Shown here one piece after another: positions 25,353 through 35,607 of a stretch of DNA of 64,000 bases (its first letter is position 1; each line of letters opens with the position of its first letter). The translations under genes were made by a program, and so were the position numbers. Origin of the DNA: Chromera velia (lineage: Eukaryota > Sar > Chromeraceae); assembly GCA_018398765.1 (NCBI GenBank), contig JAHBMJ010001106.1, positions 23,387 through 87,386 of the forward strand, read 5' to 3'. Below the pieces are notes generated by a model that worked only from the letters and a program-made list of their open reading frames with translations, searched no databases and was not told the origin of the DNA.

Positions 25353-26568
25353 ATTTAAGGAGGGCTGTCTCACGTGCTTGAACTGGGAGCTTACTACTAT
25401 ATGGCCTGATTCCTTCTTATTCTCATTCTCTCTAACTGTCTATCTATCCCCCCCACCCTCTGCCTCATTTTCTGTGTGGCCTGCAGCCCCTGACTAAAAA
25501 AAAGGGGATTGCTTCCTTGAGTTCAAGCAGCGCTACCACTACTTGGCTTGCCCCCTCGAGCACTCGGGGAGGTTTGCGCTTCCGGACTCCTTCGGAGGCC
25601 TTACTAAATCGAGCGCCACAGTGAGCGTGCAAACGATCGAGCGTCTAGAACCCCAACCCAAAGTCAGAAAGCAAACTCAATGTGAGAGGTCGGGACAACC
25701 GAAGGACTTAATCAGGAAGCAGAAAAATCAGTCACATGACCCTCTCTCAAAGCAAATAGAAAACAAAAAGGAAAAAAAAAAAAAGAGAAGAGTAGCAGAC
25801 AAAACACTGACTTTGCCTCATTCTGACCTTTCTTCCAGATCTTCACATCGAGTGTTTGCACGCCGCTTGTCGTGTCCGTGAAGTGTTAGCTGGAAGGGCC
25901 CTTCTTCTTCGCCTCCCTGCTGAGACTGCATACACTCCTAGATGGACAAAAAAGGAATTCGTGACATACGAATTGGTTTTGCACACAATAAAGTTCGTCT
26001 CACAAAGTCTACTTTAAAGACTGTGAGACTGACATGAGCTGAATGAGTGACTTCGCTTTGACTTTTGCCTATTTCGGAAAGGACCAGGCAAGGCTGCTCA
26101 AGGGTATGAGCACGTCGAACGAACTTGCATGAAATCTCCTTAAGTGCAGAAACTTGCTAGCCGTGTGCAAAGAGAGAAGAAGCAGCCAATAAAAGTGAGT
26201 GGAATGGGCCACGAAAGTCAAACGAATCGGCATGCCAAGATGCAGGCACCGTGAGACTATCTGTTCTTCTTTTTTCCTTCTTTCTTTTTTCTTCTCTTTC
26301 CTTTTTCACGTGCAGACAGGCATCGACTTTGTTGTTCTCAAGCGAGAGAGAAAGAACTCACATGCGCTGCCAAGCTTGAATGCACAAGTCAGAAGAGGAC
26401 TTGCAAGACGAAGCCATTCCATTCCAAACATCTATCTCTAACTAAGAATCCGACCTGTTCTATCTTCCCCAGGGTGGCCATGCCATCGGAAGCATCGGAA
26501 TCCTCAAGGGCCATCGGCTTGCTGCAAGCAAACCAACGAAACAAAGAGTTGCACTAAAATAAGGCAGA
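25353..26568. other. repeat flank, no gene seen
   Basis: Contains the end of repeat family C and no supported exon. At 26548-26570 it matches 24320-24345 (AATAAGGCAGAGCAG), a third fragment related to that repeat's left flank. Confidence 0.4.
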
Positions 26569-26576
26569 GCAGCAGC

Positions 26577-27271
26577 CAGGGTTGCCGATTTTTTTGGCGG
26601 TAGACAAGCTTCATTATCGGTAACCGGTAATTACCGGCAGAGTTTGCTGGCAGTTGGCAAAGACTTGGCAGAATTCTAACAGTCACTAACACTTTTCAAG
26701 AACCTAAGTCCTAGGTTATAGGTCAATCAATCAATCACGTAAGGCTAGACTTAAGGTCAATTCAAAAAGTCAATGCGTCATCTGTAGGGACAGCTATGTC
26801 TTGTCGCCTGCCTACTGGCAGGGCTTTGACCAGGCGAAGCTGGATGATGTCATGGATGATGTCATTTCTCTCCCTTCTCCCTCCCTTCCCTCTCCCCTCT
26901 CTCCCCCTTCTCTCCCCCTTCTCTCTCCCTTCTCTCTCTCTCTCTCTTCTCTCTCTCTTCTCTCTCTCTTCTCCTCTCCTTCTCTCTCTCTTCTCTCCTT
27001 TTCTCTCTCTCTTCTCTCTCTCTTCTCTCTTTCTTCTCTCCCTCTTCTCTCTCTCTGCTCTTCTTTCTCTCTCTCTCTCTTCTCTCTCTCTTCTCTCTCT
27101 CTTCTCTCTCTCTTCTCTCCCCCTTCTCTCCCCCTTCTCTCTCTCTTCTCTCTCTCTTCGCTCTCTCTTCTCTCTCTTTTCTCTCTCTCTTCTCTCTCCC
27201 TTCTCCCTCCCTTCTCTCTCCCTTCTCTCTCTCTCTTCTTTTTCTCTCTTTTCTCTCTCTCTTCTCTCTTT

Positions 27272-27363
<92 letters not shown>

Positions 27364-27432
27364 GAGACTCTCTCGCTCGCGCTCTCTCCCTCTTTCTCTC
27401 TCTCTCTCTCTCTTTCCTCTCTCTCTTTCTCT

Positions 27433-27475
<43 letters not shown>

Positions 27476-27935
27476 TCTCCCCTTTCTTTCCTTCCTTTTC
27501 TTTTTTTTGGTTCCTTCATTTCGTCATTGAAGAGGAGGGGTGTCAAGTGGAGGCTAGAAAGCGACGTAGAGGAAGCGACGCTTGAGCCTCCATCAAAAAG
27601 ACTTGGAGAACCAAAACGCTTTTAATCATGTTTTCATGATTCAATCATCCTTTAAACTTATAGACCTTCAAATTTATCATATGCCATAGAAAAACTACAA
27701 GATTTGAACTTAATTTTACTAGGAAAATATATATAGGAAGTGTCGCCTTTTCAAACCCTGGACTATCATTTTCATTTTTTCATACCTCATCCATGATTTT
27801 CGGATACGAAATTTTTGGGGGGGACCCTAATTTTTATCATTTTTTTTGTCGGTAAAAGGAAGGCAGACTGAGGCTATTACCGGTTACCGGCAATTTGGTA
27901 GACTAGACCTATTACCGACTAGAAAAGCAACCCTG
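26577..27935. mobile_element. hAT-like transposon, family 1, copy 2 (inverted)
   Basis: The ends CAGGGTTGCC and GCAACCCTG match copy 1 in the reverse direction. The left 220 bp is the reverse complement of 2040-2252; the right 110 bp matches 1126-1240. Its flanking 8-mers GCAGCAGC and GAGGCAGC agree at six of eight places, so it is older. Most of its interior (about 26868-27480) is a (CT)n/(TTCTCTCTC)n expansion absent from copy 1. Confidence 0.8.
26868..27480. repeat. 600-bp pyrimidine microsatellite inside a transposon
   Basis: An almost pure CT tract on the + strand, built from variants of CTCTCTCTTCT and CTCCCTTCT. It is open in all three frames only because it lacks A and G; it is not a gene. 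Confidence 0.95.
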
Positions 27936-28530
27936 GAGGCAGCGGTTGAGAGACGTCTTAAAAAGAGGTCTTTTAATAAAATATGGTACATATTCTTCTT
28001 GAATTTTTTTTTTCGCTCGTAGTCAGATACAGGAGCCAACACGTCCTTTTCCCACCTCTCCTCCACGTTTTCATTGACGCGCTTTGCAACTTTCTGCAGG
28101 GCTGCCGTGTTTTTCTCTGTCCTTTTCTCTTTCTTTTCAGCTTCTCTCTTTCTCTTTCTTTCCTCCTTCTCCTCGGCTTCAAAGCTCGCACTCAGAGCGG
28201 CTTGTGATAGTCGGCGACACTTGAGCCCCTTGGCAGCCGTCTGTAGTGCCTCCTCCCTTCCCTCTCCCCCGCTCTTCATCATGGACATCAGAGCAAAGAA
28301 CTCCTTGTCCATCCCCCACCGGTCTGACTTCCCACCCCTTTTTCCTCTTTCCACTCTAAGAGTGATTCCAGCGTAGGCATGGACCACCTTAAAAAGCATC
28401 TCTGCGTGCTCTTCCAACGTATATACGCCAAAAAAGCTTTTTTTTCTCCCCACTGGGCAATGAAACCCTTGAGCTCATGCATCCATTGTTGAGTGTTGCG
28501 CAACACCACTTCATGACCTTTCCCAAACAC
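27884..28530 (-). pseudogene. broken Lys/Glu-rich gene fused to a transposon end
   Basis: A frame from about 28530 encodes RNTQQWMHELKGFIAQWGEKK. It must change frame at an A/T run (28432-28447) to continue as SFFGVYTLEEHAEMLFKV and a long Lys/Arg/Glu-rich helix with EERWEKDVLAPVSDYERK. The last residues and the stop at 27884 lie inside the hAT element that ends at 27935, so the original C-terminus was lost or moved. I do not recognise the family. The frame break and the transposon-derived end suggest a relic. Confidence 0.5.
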
Positions 28531-29001
28531 GTAAAAATAAGTGAAAGTGGTCTTAATTGTTGCACTAGCTACAAGAATTTCATCGTGAATCTAGTCGTCT
28601 GTACCTGACTGAACACAAGGGCTGCGGAAAGAAACAGCAAGTGTCAAGATTAAACGCAGGATATATATATAAGAGAGAAAGAAAGAAAGATTGATGCTCT
28701 GCTTAATTACTGTGCAACAGTGATCCAGATATCGATACGCGCTCTATAGCTGCGAGGCATTTCGGATTTACTGACTGATGCATGCGCAGAGTCACGCGGC
28801 CGGGCCGGCCCGCGCGGCGATCGAATTTGAAAGCCGGCCTTCGATCAAACTTTCACAGCCCAGGCAGGTTGTCATATATATGCACAACCGTATAACCACC
28901 TCAAACCGCGTCAAAGGTACGTTCAGAGTGCAGGTGCACCTTCAAACAGTTGAAGAATCTTTGATCCGAACTGACCGGCTGCTTCTTTTTGAGAATCCGG
29001 G
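28531..29001. other. intergenic with CG-rich block
   Basis: A CG-rich block (CGGCCGGGCCGGCCCGCGCGGC) sits at 28796-28825, about 180 bp upstream of the tetraspan start at 29002, as at other gene starts here. The rest is AT-rich. Confidence 0.4.
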
Positions 29002-29333
29002 ATGGCAGAAGGGAGAAAAGGGTCCATGATCAGATGTCTTGGTGGGGGACTATTGGCATTCATTGGAGCTGTACTCCTCGCAACTGGCGTCGGTCTCAAC
29101 AGTTGGCGCATTTTTGAAGTCAGAGGTAGGGCCGTGCTATAACATTTTTGAGGACTCGCTCCAGTCACGTGATATCAGCCAGTTGAGGACTCGCACGACT
29201 GTCTCCCACTTCTTCTGCGCATGTGTTTCGTTTTTTATGTAGGAAAAGTCATAAATTCTACTGGAGACTTCTTTTGCCTGGCTGGGGAGGTCTGTGAATG
29301 TGCTGAAGCGTTCACGGAGGCTCACTGCCAGCA
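29002..29333 (+). pseudogene. 5' part of a tetraspan gene, cut by a repeat
   Basis: Exon 1 (29002-29125) encodes 41 residues: MAEGRKG, then a membrane segment around CLGGGLLAFIGAVLLATGVG. It ends in phase 1 at GTAGGG. Exon 2 starts at 29243 after TATGTAG in the matching phase and encodes a loop with NST and five Cys (FFCLAGEVCECAEAF). At 29334 the sequence passes into repeat family C, and no later exons are found. The plan (Met, one membrane segment, Cys-bearing loop) is like the gene at 7312. I infer a gene truncated by the repeat. A very long intron spanning the repeat is the alternative. Confidence 0.5.
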
Positions 29334-29588
29334 GCGTTCCAACCCCCTTCCTACCCCTCCTCACTTTTGTCTTGCTTTTTCCTTAAGGCTAGCTTCCCTT
29401 ACCTTAGCAGCCTGTTCTGACTGACCCGGCCTCGCCTTGTCTGACTCACCTGATTTCCACTTCATTCTCAGACCCCCAACCCTAAGGCAGAAAGCAAACT
29501 CAATGCGACAAATTGAGCGAAGGACTTCATCAGCAAGCCGTCAAAATCAGTCAGGCAACCCTGTCTCAAAGCAACTGGAAAATAAACG
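29334..29588 (+). repeat. dispersed repeat family C, copy 2
   Basis: Aligns with 24352-25772 without the two blocks that interrupt that copy. Ends near CTGGAAAATAAACGGG. Confidence 0.65.
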
Positions 29589-30360
29589 GGAGTATCTGAA
29601 CCTCTTTGGAGGGATGGATGGACTCCCACGGACCTTTCAGCGTTTCTCCGAGGGGGGGCCCGGTGAGAGGCTTCAATGGACCTTGCTCTGAAAAATCTGT
29701 GAATGGACGGCTGGAACATCTCCCGAAGTCTTGGGTTCATTGTATTGCCCTTGGGGGACTTCCTCAGGAGGCATCCGTACGGGAAAAGGGCGCGAAGCGG
29801 AATGGGGGGGGCTGGAGGATCAACCTGAAGGGACGGGGCCGGGTTGGGCAGGGTAGGTGGGATCGTCGGGTTGGGTTGGGGAGTCTGCTCTGCCATTGTT
29901 TCTTCTTCTCCTCCCTCACTGCCGAATTCTTCTTCGATGGTTATAGTGAATGCTTCCCACGGATGAAACTGAAGGTGAGGCGGGGGACGATCGAGCAGGC
30001 CTACCCGCTTGAGGAAAGGGTGGGCGGGAAGGATCAAAGTCAAGGGGCGGAGCCTGGCTGGGAGAGACGAGGTGGGTTGGGGGTTTTGCTGTTTGGTTGC
30101 TTCTCCTCCTGCTCCCTCATTGCCTCTTTGGTTGCTTCTCCTCCTGCTCCCTCATTGCCGAATTTCATTTCGGTCAATGTGACAATCTCCACGGAAGGAT
30201 CTGAAAGAGAGGGAGGGAATGCTTCTCGACTCTCCTCCCCCTTTCTGGCAGACGGTGGACGTTCTAGACGGGCAGTTGAATTAAGAGGATTCACGATGCT
30301 GGGAAGAACTCAAACGGCCAGGCGTCGGTGTCTTCAGACTCAGGAAGCCAAAGCTTCCCC
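29589..30360. other. GC-richer stretch, no firm gene
   Basis: Contains two direct 29-30-bp repeats near 30092-30160 (TTTGGTTGCTTCTCCTCCTG and variants). Open frames exist on both strands but lack domains. Confidence 0.35.
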
Positions 30361-30362
30361 CC

Positions 30363-30625
30363 CCGAATCCCTCCCCCGGGAGCCTTGCAGGAGAGGACGA
30401 GTTGAACGGACCCCCCAGAACGTCAAGATCGGTGAATGATCAAAGGACTCCCACCAATGAACAGAAGACAGACACGGTGAGGGATCACTGGGTCCCATCA
30501 CAACTTCTTCAACACGACCCGCCCTCCCACACTATCTGCCTGAACCTCCCAAGGTACACTGCAATCAAGCAAGCAAGCAAAGGTAGCACAAAGCCAGTTA
30601 AGAAGCCTTCAGCGTCACAAATTGC
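30363..30625 (+). repeat. dispersed duplication, copy 1
   Basis: Block X (30363-30412: CCCGGGAGCCTTGCAGGAG and flanks) is followed by block Y (30416-30623, starting GAACGTCAAGATCGGTGAATG). Both recur at 32543-32870 in the order Y-X-X. Confidence 0.8.
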
Positions 30626-32542
30626 AACACACACTGTGGTGAAGGCCGGGGAAGGGACGCTGGGCGCAGGCAACCCGAGAGCAGGCAGCCAAAGAAAATT
30701 TCGAAACAGCAAAGTTTTTCTGATGCCATAAAACGCGACGTTGCGGCAATGAAACGAAAGAAGACCTTCTACTTGACCCAACACCCCAAGCCTGAATGCA
30801 CGCGTACAGACCCAAACATCCCAACTTACGCTTTAGCGTTCAATCCAACCTCCTTCGCGCTACAAACCCCAAAGACGCTGCAGTACTACTCGCCTCGCCA
30901 CCCTATCTACGTCCCATACAGCGAAGCGAAAGAGAGCATGCAGGGGCTCTATCAAACGTAAGACCTATTGAATAACGACAGGAAGCTGGAAAACAACCTA
31001 CCGCTCGACGCACCTGCATGCAGTTCAAATCGCGTACAAGGATCCCTCTCCTCCATCGATCGACGTCGAGCCGTCGACCCAAAGTCCATGTAGGTTTCAA
31101 GACGTCAGGAGGCAAAAGCAAAATTCAGTCCGCACCTGCAGTCCGTCGGTACTTGTCACGCTCACTGCGAAGGAATTGAGAGAGGCAGCGACTGAGCCTC
31201 CCATATGTCTACATTTTGCCGGCCTCCAACGGCGCCAGACCCTGAAGACTAGGGTGAGACAGTCCTTCAAAGGGAAAGACACACAGGCAAGAGCACAGAG
31301 AGACCTTTGACATGCATCATGCATGACGCAGTCTGCCTGTCTAGCCCTTTATTTCCCTCCTCTGCCCCTCGCTTCCCAACCCATCTCTCTCCAAATGCCT
31401 TTCTGTCTGTCTGCCTGCCTGCTGGTCTGCCCAGGTGCACCCACCACACTGGAGATGCGGACGCCTGTCAAGGTACGGACCGCAGAGCTCCCCCTTTGAC
31501 TCCCCGTGAACCCCGTCGGCTACTTCATCAAACTATCTGTCCACTCGCATGACTCGCGTGGTCTACCTGATGTCAATCAGCGTGCAAGTGAGTTTGTGTT
31601 GAGGCCCGCTCGGGAAACCGTCCTCGTGGGTAGGCTCGCACTTGCATCGAACTCCAACGGGTGCCGGAGCCTCACCCACAAGCGGGCCGAGCACGGGAGC
31701 TACTCACCTCCGACTCAAATCCAGACAACTGCACTGAGTGCCAGCTGCGGAATCCCCCTCTCCTCATGCAGTGCAAGTATCCCGATTGATGCGACAGTTC
31801 CTAGAGCCTCAACAAGCTCTCGTTTCCATGGACACAGCTGGATGCTCGGCACGAGAGACATCAGAGCTCAGCAAGCAGGCGCCTGAAGCTCCAGAATCAA
31901 GCTCTCTTTCTCTCTCAATGTATCCTCCACCCAGCTAGGGCCTCTCGCGCCCTCACTTTTCTACTGCCGTCAGAACGTCATAATACAGTACGCCTGCAAG
32001 GAGCAAAACGTCAATAGTGAGGAGAGAAAAATGAAAGAAAAAGAGAACCATGAGATGTCAATGCAGGCAGGCTGCCCATCTTTTCTTTTGTTTTCTTCTT
32101 GTCTTGTTATTGCCTCGCTCATGGACCACGGAGACAGCGCAGACAGAGGAACTGACAGGCAGACTGTGTGACTTTTTTTTTCTTCTTTGTTCTTTTTTCC
32201 ATTCAAAGAAACAATCAAATAAGGCTGCATGTACAGACAGACAGCATATAACAAACACAAACAGACTATATAGTTTCTGACTGACAGAGACAGACAGACC
32301 GACAGACAGACAGACAAAGAGAGAGGAAGCACAGGCAGGCTGGCGAAATAACTCTGAAGGGTCAGTAAATGACCTTTCAGCACTGCATCTGGCTGTCGAA
32401 CCTCACAACCATGCATACATTGGGATTGCTGGGAGCAGGACTGCGCAGGAGCTCCTCATGTTTATTTCAATGAATGCAGGCGGATTCCGAACCACACATG
32501 GATGGGCGGAATGAGGACTGAGGACTGACCTCTCCAAGGGGG
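30626..32542. other. no firm gene
   Basis: Repeat-rich stretch without a supported gene. A (GACA)n patch with CAGACTATATAG lies at 32236-32320. The exon-like piece 31438-31474 is isolated. Confidence 0.35.
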
Positions 32543-32870
32543 CAGCTGAAGAACGTCAAGATCGGTGAATGATCAACGGACTCCCACCAACGAACAGAAG
32601 ACAGACACGGTGAGGAATCACTGGGTCCCATCACAACTTTTTCAACACGACCCGCCCTCCCACACTATCCGCTTGAACCTCCCAAAGTACATTGCAATCA
32701 ATTGATCAAGCAAGCAAGCAAGCAAAGGTAGCACAAAGCCAGTTGAGAAGCCGACAGCGTCACAAATTTAACCGAATCCCCTCCCCGGGAGCCTTCCAGG
32801 AGACGACGAGTTGAACAGACCCCCCCCGAATCCCCCCCCCCGGGAACCTTGCAGGAGGCGCCGAGTTAAA
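32543..32870 (+). repeat. dispersed duplication, copy 2 (permuted)
   Basis: Block Y at 32546-32767 is followed by two diverged copies of block X (32768-32820 and 32826-32875). The changed order relative to 30363-30625 suggests excision from a tandem array. Confidence 0.75.
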
Positions 32871-33700
32871 CGGACGAAATGACCGAGCGGCCGTTATCGC
32901 ACGCTGGTAAAGGCTCTTCTCTGCTGCTGTGACCGGTTTTTGTGCAGTTCGGGGGGAGGCTTGAAGTCCATTCGGCTTGATCATGACTCAACGCGGAGGG
33001 TCTCCTCGTCTCCATCCCTGCATGCCCTCTCCGACCTCTTCGGACTTCCCGACCCTCTGTGCTGGGATTGTGTGGAGTGGCTTTTTGTTGTGCGCCCTTT
33101 TTCTGTAAGTCTATGCGAATTTGACCTTTCAGATTTTCCATAAAGCGTTTTTTCTCCTCTTTCTCTTTGTCTCTTTTTATCTGCGCGCCCAGATGACCGA
33201 TCACCGTCCTTCCGACTGCCTCTTGCTGACAGTCGGGCGGGGAGTCCCCGAGTTCCCGAGCAATTCCTCTCCAGCTTTCCGGAGAACTGCAGACAGGCAG
33301 GGGGGCAGGGAGGCAGGCGGGCGGGCGGGAAAGCAGGCGGAGACACAACTCTGAAACTTCTGTCGGTTTGGATCACCACAGTGATTGGTGCGCAAAAAGA
33401 GGACAAAAAAGGGAGAAGGCAAGAAAAGAGAATACTTCAAGAGGCCCGACAGTGGGAAAACAGCATTGCATGAAGGAATGGGGAGAAGCCTTATTTAGAG
33501 GGCAGAGACATACAAAGAGAAAAGATCCTTTCGCTGTCCCCTCTTGCCTTCACATTCTCTCCCCTGCTTCCCCACTGCTTCACACTCTTACCACCATTGC
33601 TCATTGAATGAATCTTCCTAGCTCCTCTCCTGACCTTTGAAGGCGTCTGCAGCCCCAGGTTCCTTGCACTTGTCAGGATGGATCATCAAAGAGATCTGCA
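32871..33700. other. no gene seen
   Basis: No supported gene. Confidence 0.35.
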
Positions 33701-33802
33701 CACACACACACACACACATACACATATACACACACAGACAGGCAGACAGACAGACAGACTATATGTTTCTTCTTCTTCTCCCTCCTTTTCTTCATGAACA
33801 CA

Positions 33803-33836
<34 letters not shown>

Positions 33837-34065
33837 TATATCGTCTTTTCTTTCCCTTTTTCTCCTTCTTCATTCTCTTCTGTTCTGTTTCTTTCTTTCT
33901 TCTTTTGGCGCGCTCTCTCAGTGGAAGAGTACCAGAGCTCCAGGCCTTAAGCGTACCCTGCGACCCTTCCTTGCCCAGTGCAGACAGACAGACAGACTAT
34001 ATGTTTCTTCTTCTCCCTTCTTGTCTTCATGGACACAACACAGATAGACAGACAGACAGACAGAC

Positions 34066-34100
<35 letters not shown>

Positions 34101-34103
34101 TAA
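33701..34103 (+). repeat. (CA)n and (GACA)n arrays in a duplicated unit
   Basis: (GACA)n arrays at 33738-33762, 33803-33838, 33980-33999 and 34041-34103. Three are followed by the same non-repeat flank GACTATATGTTTCTTCTTCT or a close variant, and two then by CTTCATGAACACAACA-like sequence. The unit has been duplicated together with its microsatellite. Confidence 0.9.
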
Positions 34104-34277
34104 AAAAACAAAGGGACAGGGACAGGTGTAGAAGGGGGGGAATAGCAACCTCATTATTGATGTAGACCAGGGGGCAAAGAGGCAGCTACACAGGCAAGCA
34201 GATTGAAAGGCCAAAATCATGCTCTTTCATCCTTTTTGCCTGCTGCTGAGCAGAACAGCATGTACACACACAAGTAG

Positions 34278-34373
34278 ATGACCGCTTTCCCTCCTCGTCA
34301 CAGTCGAGCCCATTGGGCTTTGCTCACCCTTTTGTCGCTCCACCTAGCCCTCACGTTCGTGAACAGTCCCGAG
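34278..34373 (+). CDS. possible first exon with signal peptide
   Basis: ATG at 34278 opens 32 codons with a basic start (RHSRAH) and a hydrophobic core WALLTLLSLHLALTF. It ends at a strong donor GTGAGT in phase 0. This fits a signal-peptide exon. No following exon can be assigned with confidence; a candidate acceptor is TTTATAG at about 34848. It may be chance or the start of an unresolved gene. Confidence 0.25.
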
Positions 34374-35210
34374 GTGAGTAAAGGCCAGCTCTCGCCGGTT
34401 GAACTTCCCTTCCGCCTCTGGTTCTATCTACCTGCACACACACAGCAACAGGGGGGCAGACAGGCGGACACCCCCACACCCTGCACTCGGCTCGCGCAAT
34501 TCCTCTTCCCTCCCGTTCCTTTCCGAGTACCGTGCAAACAAGACGGCACTCGGAACCCCCATGAGATTCCCATCACGACTTCATGCATGCAAAGACAAAA
34601 GGGTCAACCCAAGGGACGTTCCATTCCTTTACTCAGGGACCAACCATACAAACAGAGCCTGCCTGCCATGAAGAGAGAGGGGTAGAGCATCCCCGGGTGT
34701 TCTCTGACTCCTCTCTCAACAACACCCAAAAGAGACCGCGAAAAAGCCCAGGCGTATCAAGAGGCTTTTGCCTGCAAGACGGGCGCCCTACTCGTCCGCG
34801 CCTGTTGCCGGCCTGGCCACCGGAAAAACACTCAGTGAATTTATAGGATTCGAAGGAGTTCCAATCCCCAAACGCCTCTTTCGGTGGGCATTCTCTGTCC
34901 CTAGTTCATTGCATGCCATCTTTCTTCAACTTGGAGGACCTTCAAATTGCCCCCCCCTCAATCCTTGAAGTTCGCTTCTTTCCTACCTCTTTCCTCTTTC
35001 CTCATTCAGTCTATCGATAGGTCGGTCAGTCTACAACGACCTCGAGGAGTCAATTTCAAAGACAATTAAATGCTCAATCAAAACCCATCACTGCACCTCC
35101 CCACCTCCAAATGAACACCTGGTTCAACCAACCAACCGACCGACTGAGACTTCCAATTTCTCAGGGCCGTCCCTCGATCGCGCTCATGCGCGTGTCACTG
35201 ACACCCATCG
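34374..35210. other. no firm gene
   Basis: No clear exon chain. Confidence 0.3.
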
Positions 35211-35607
35211 CTCCTGGTGCTACGTCCATGTTCCGTCTGGCGGAGAGTTTTTCTGCCGGGCTTTCGTCTAGACGAATGAAGAGCTCGGTGAGGCGACAGG
35301 TAGAAGAAGTGAAATCTTTGTTCGTTGTCTTTGTTTGGCGCTTTTTTTCTTTCAGACTTTCCGTGGACACTGATAAGAAAAGAACAGAGCGCGCTCGAAA
35401 TGTTTCTTTTTGAGAAGCGCCTATACGGAGCAAATTCATCTGCTTCTTCTGCATGGATGCCTTTTAGCGCATTTCAAAACCCCCCACTCACCTCTTTGAA
35501 CATTTTTCTGGCGTCGTCCTCAGAGGAGTCGGGTTTGAGGATCGAGGAGCACCTCGTATAGGTTGGAGAAGACCTTCAAAGTCAGTCGATATGCCTGTTC
35601 CTTCGCA
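35161..35607 (-). pseudogene. exon pair of an unidentified gene, frame broken
   Basis: A candidate exon on the minus strand, 35607-35492, begins after CGGCAG and ends at a perfect donor GTGAGT. Its first part reads KEQAYRLTLKVFSNLYEVLLDP; its second part, in another frame, reads KPDSSEDDARKMFKE up to the donor. Its length of 116 bp is one base off for a single frame, so a one-base indel or sequence error is likely. A second exon could start near 35285 (LFIRLDESPAEKLSARRN) and end at a stop at 35161. The YEVLLDP portion recalls the third helix of J-domains, but this is weak. Confidence 0.3.

Larger units (their letters stand above)
24352..25772 (+). repeat. dispersed repeat family C, copy 1 (interrupted)
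   Basis: Segments 24352-24381, 24904-25000 and 25645-25772 align in order with 29334-29588. The second copy lacks the two blocks that separate them here. The first block is the insertion at 24382-24895; the second holds a 69-bp tandem repeat. The nature of the family is unknown. Confidence 0.65.

Noticed and set aside
26801-27625. Long open frames of Ser/Leu-rich and Arg/Glu-rich proteins
   Set aside because: They are translations of a (CT)n tract, open on both strands because of base composition.
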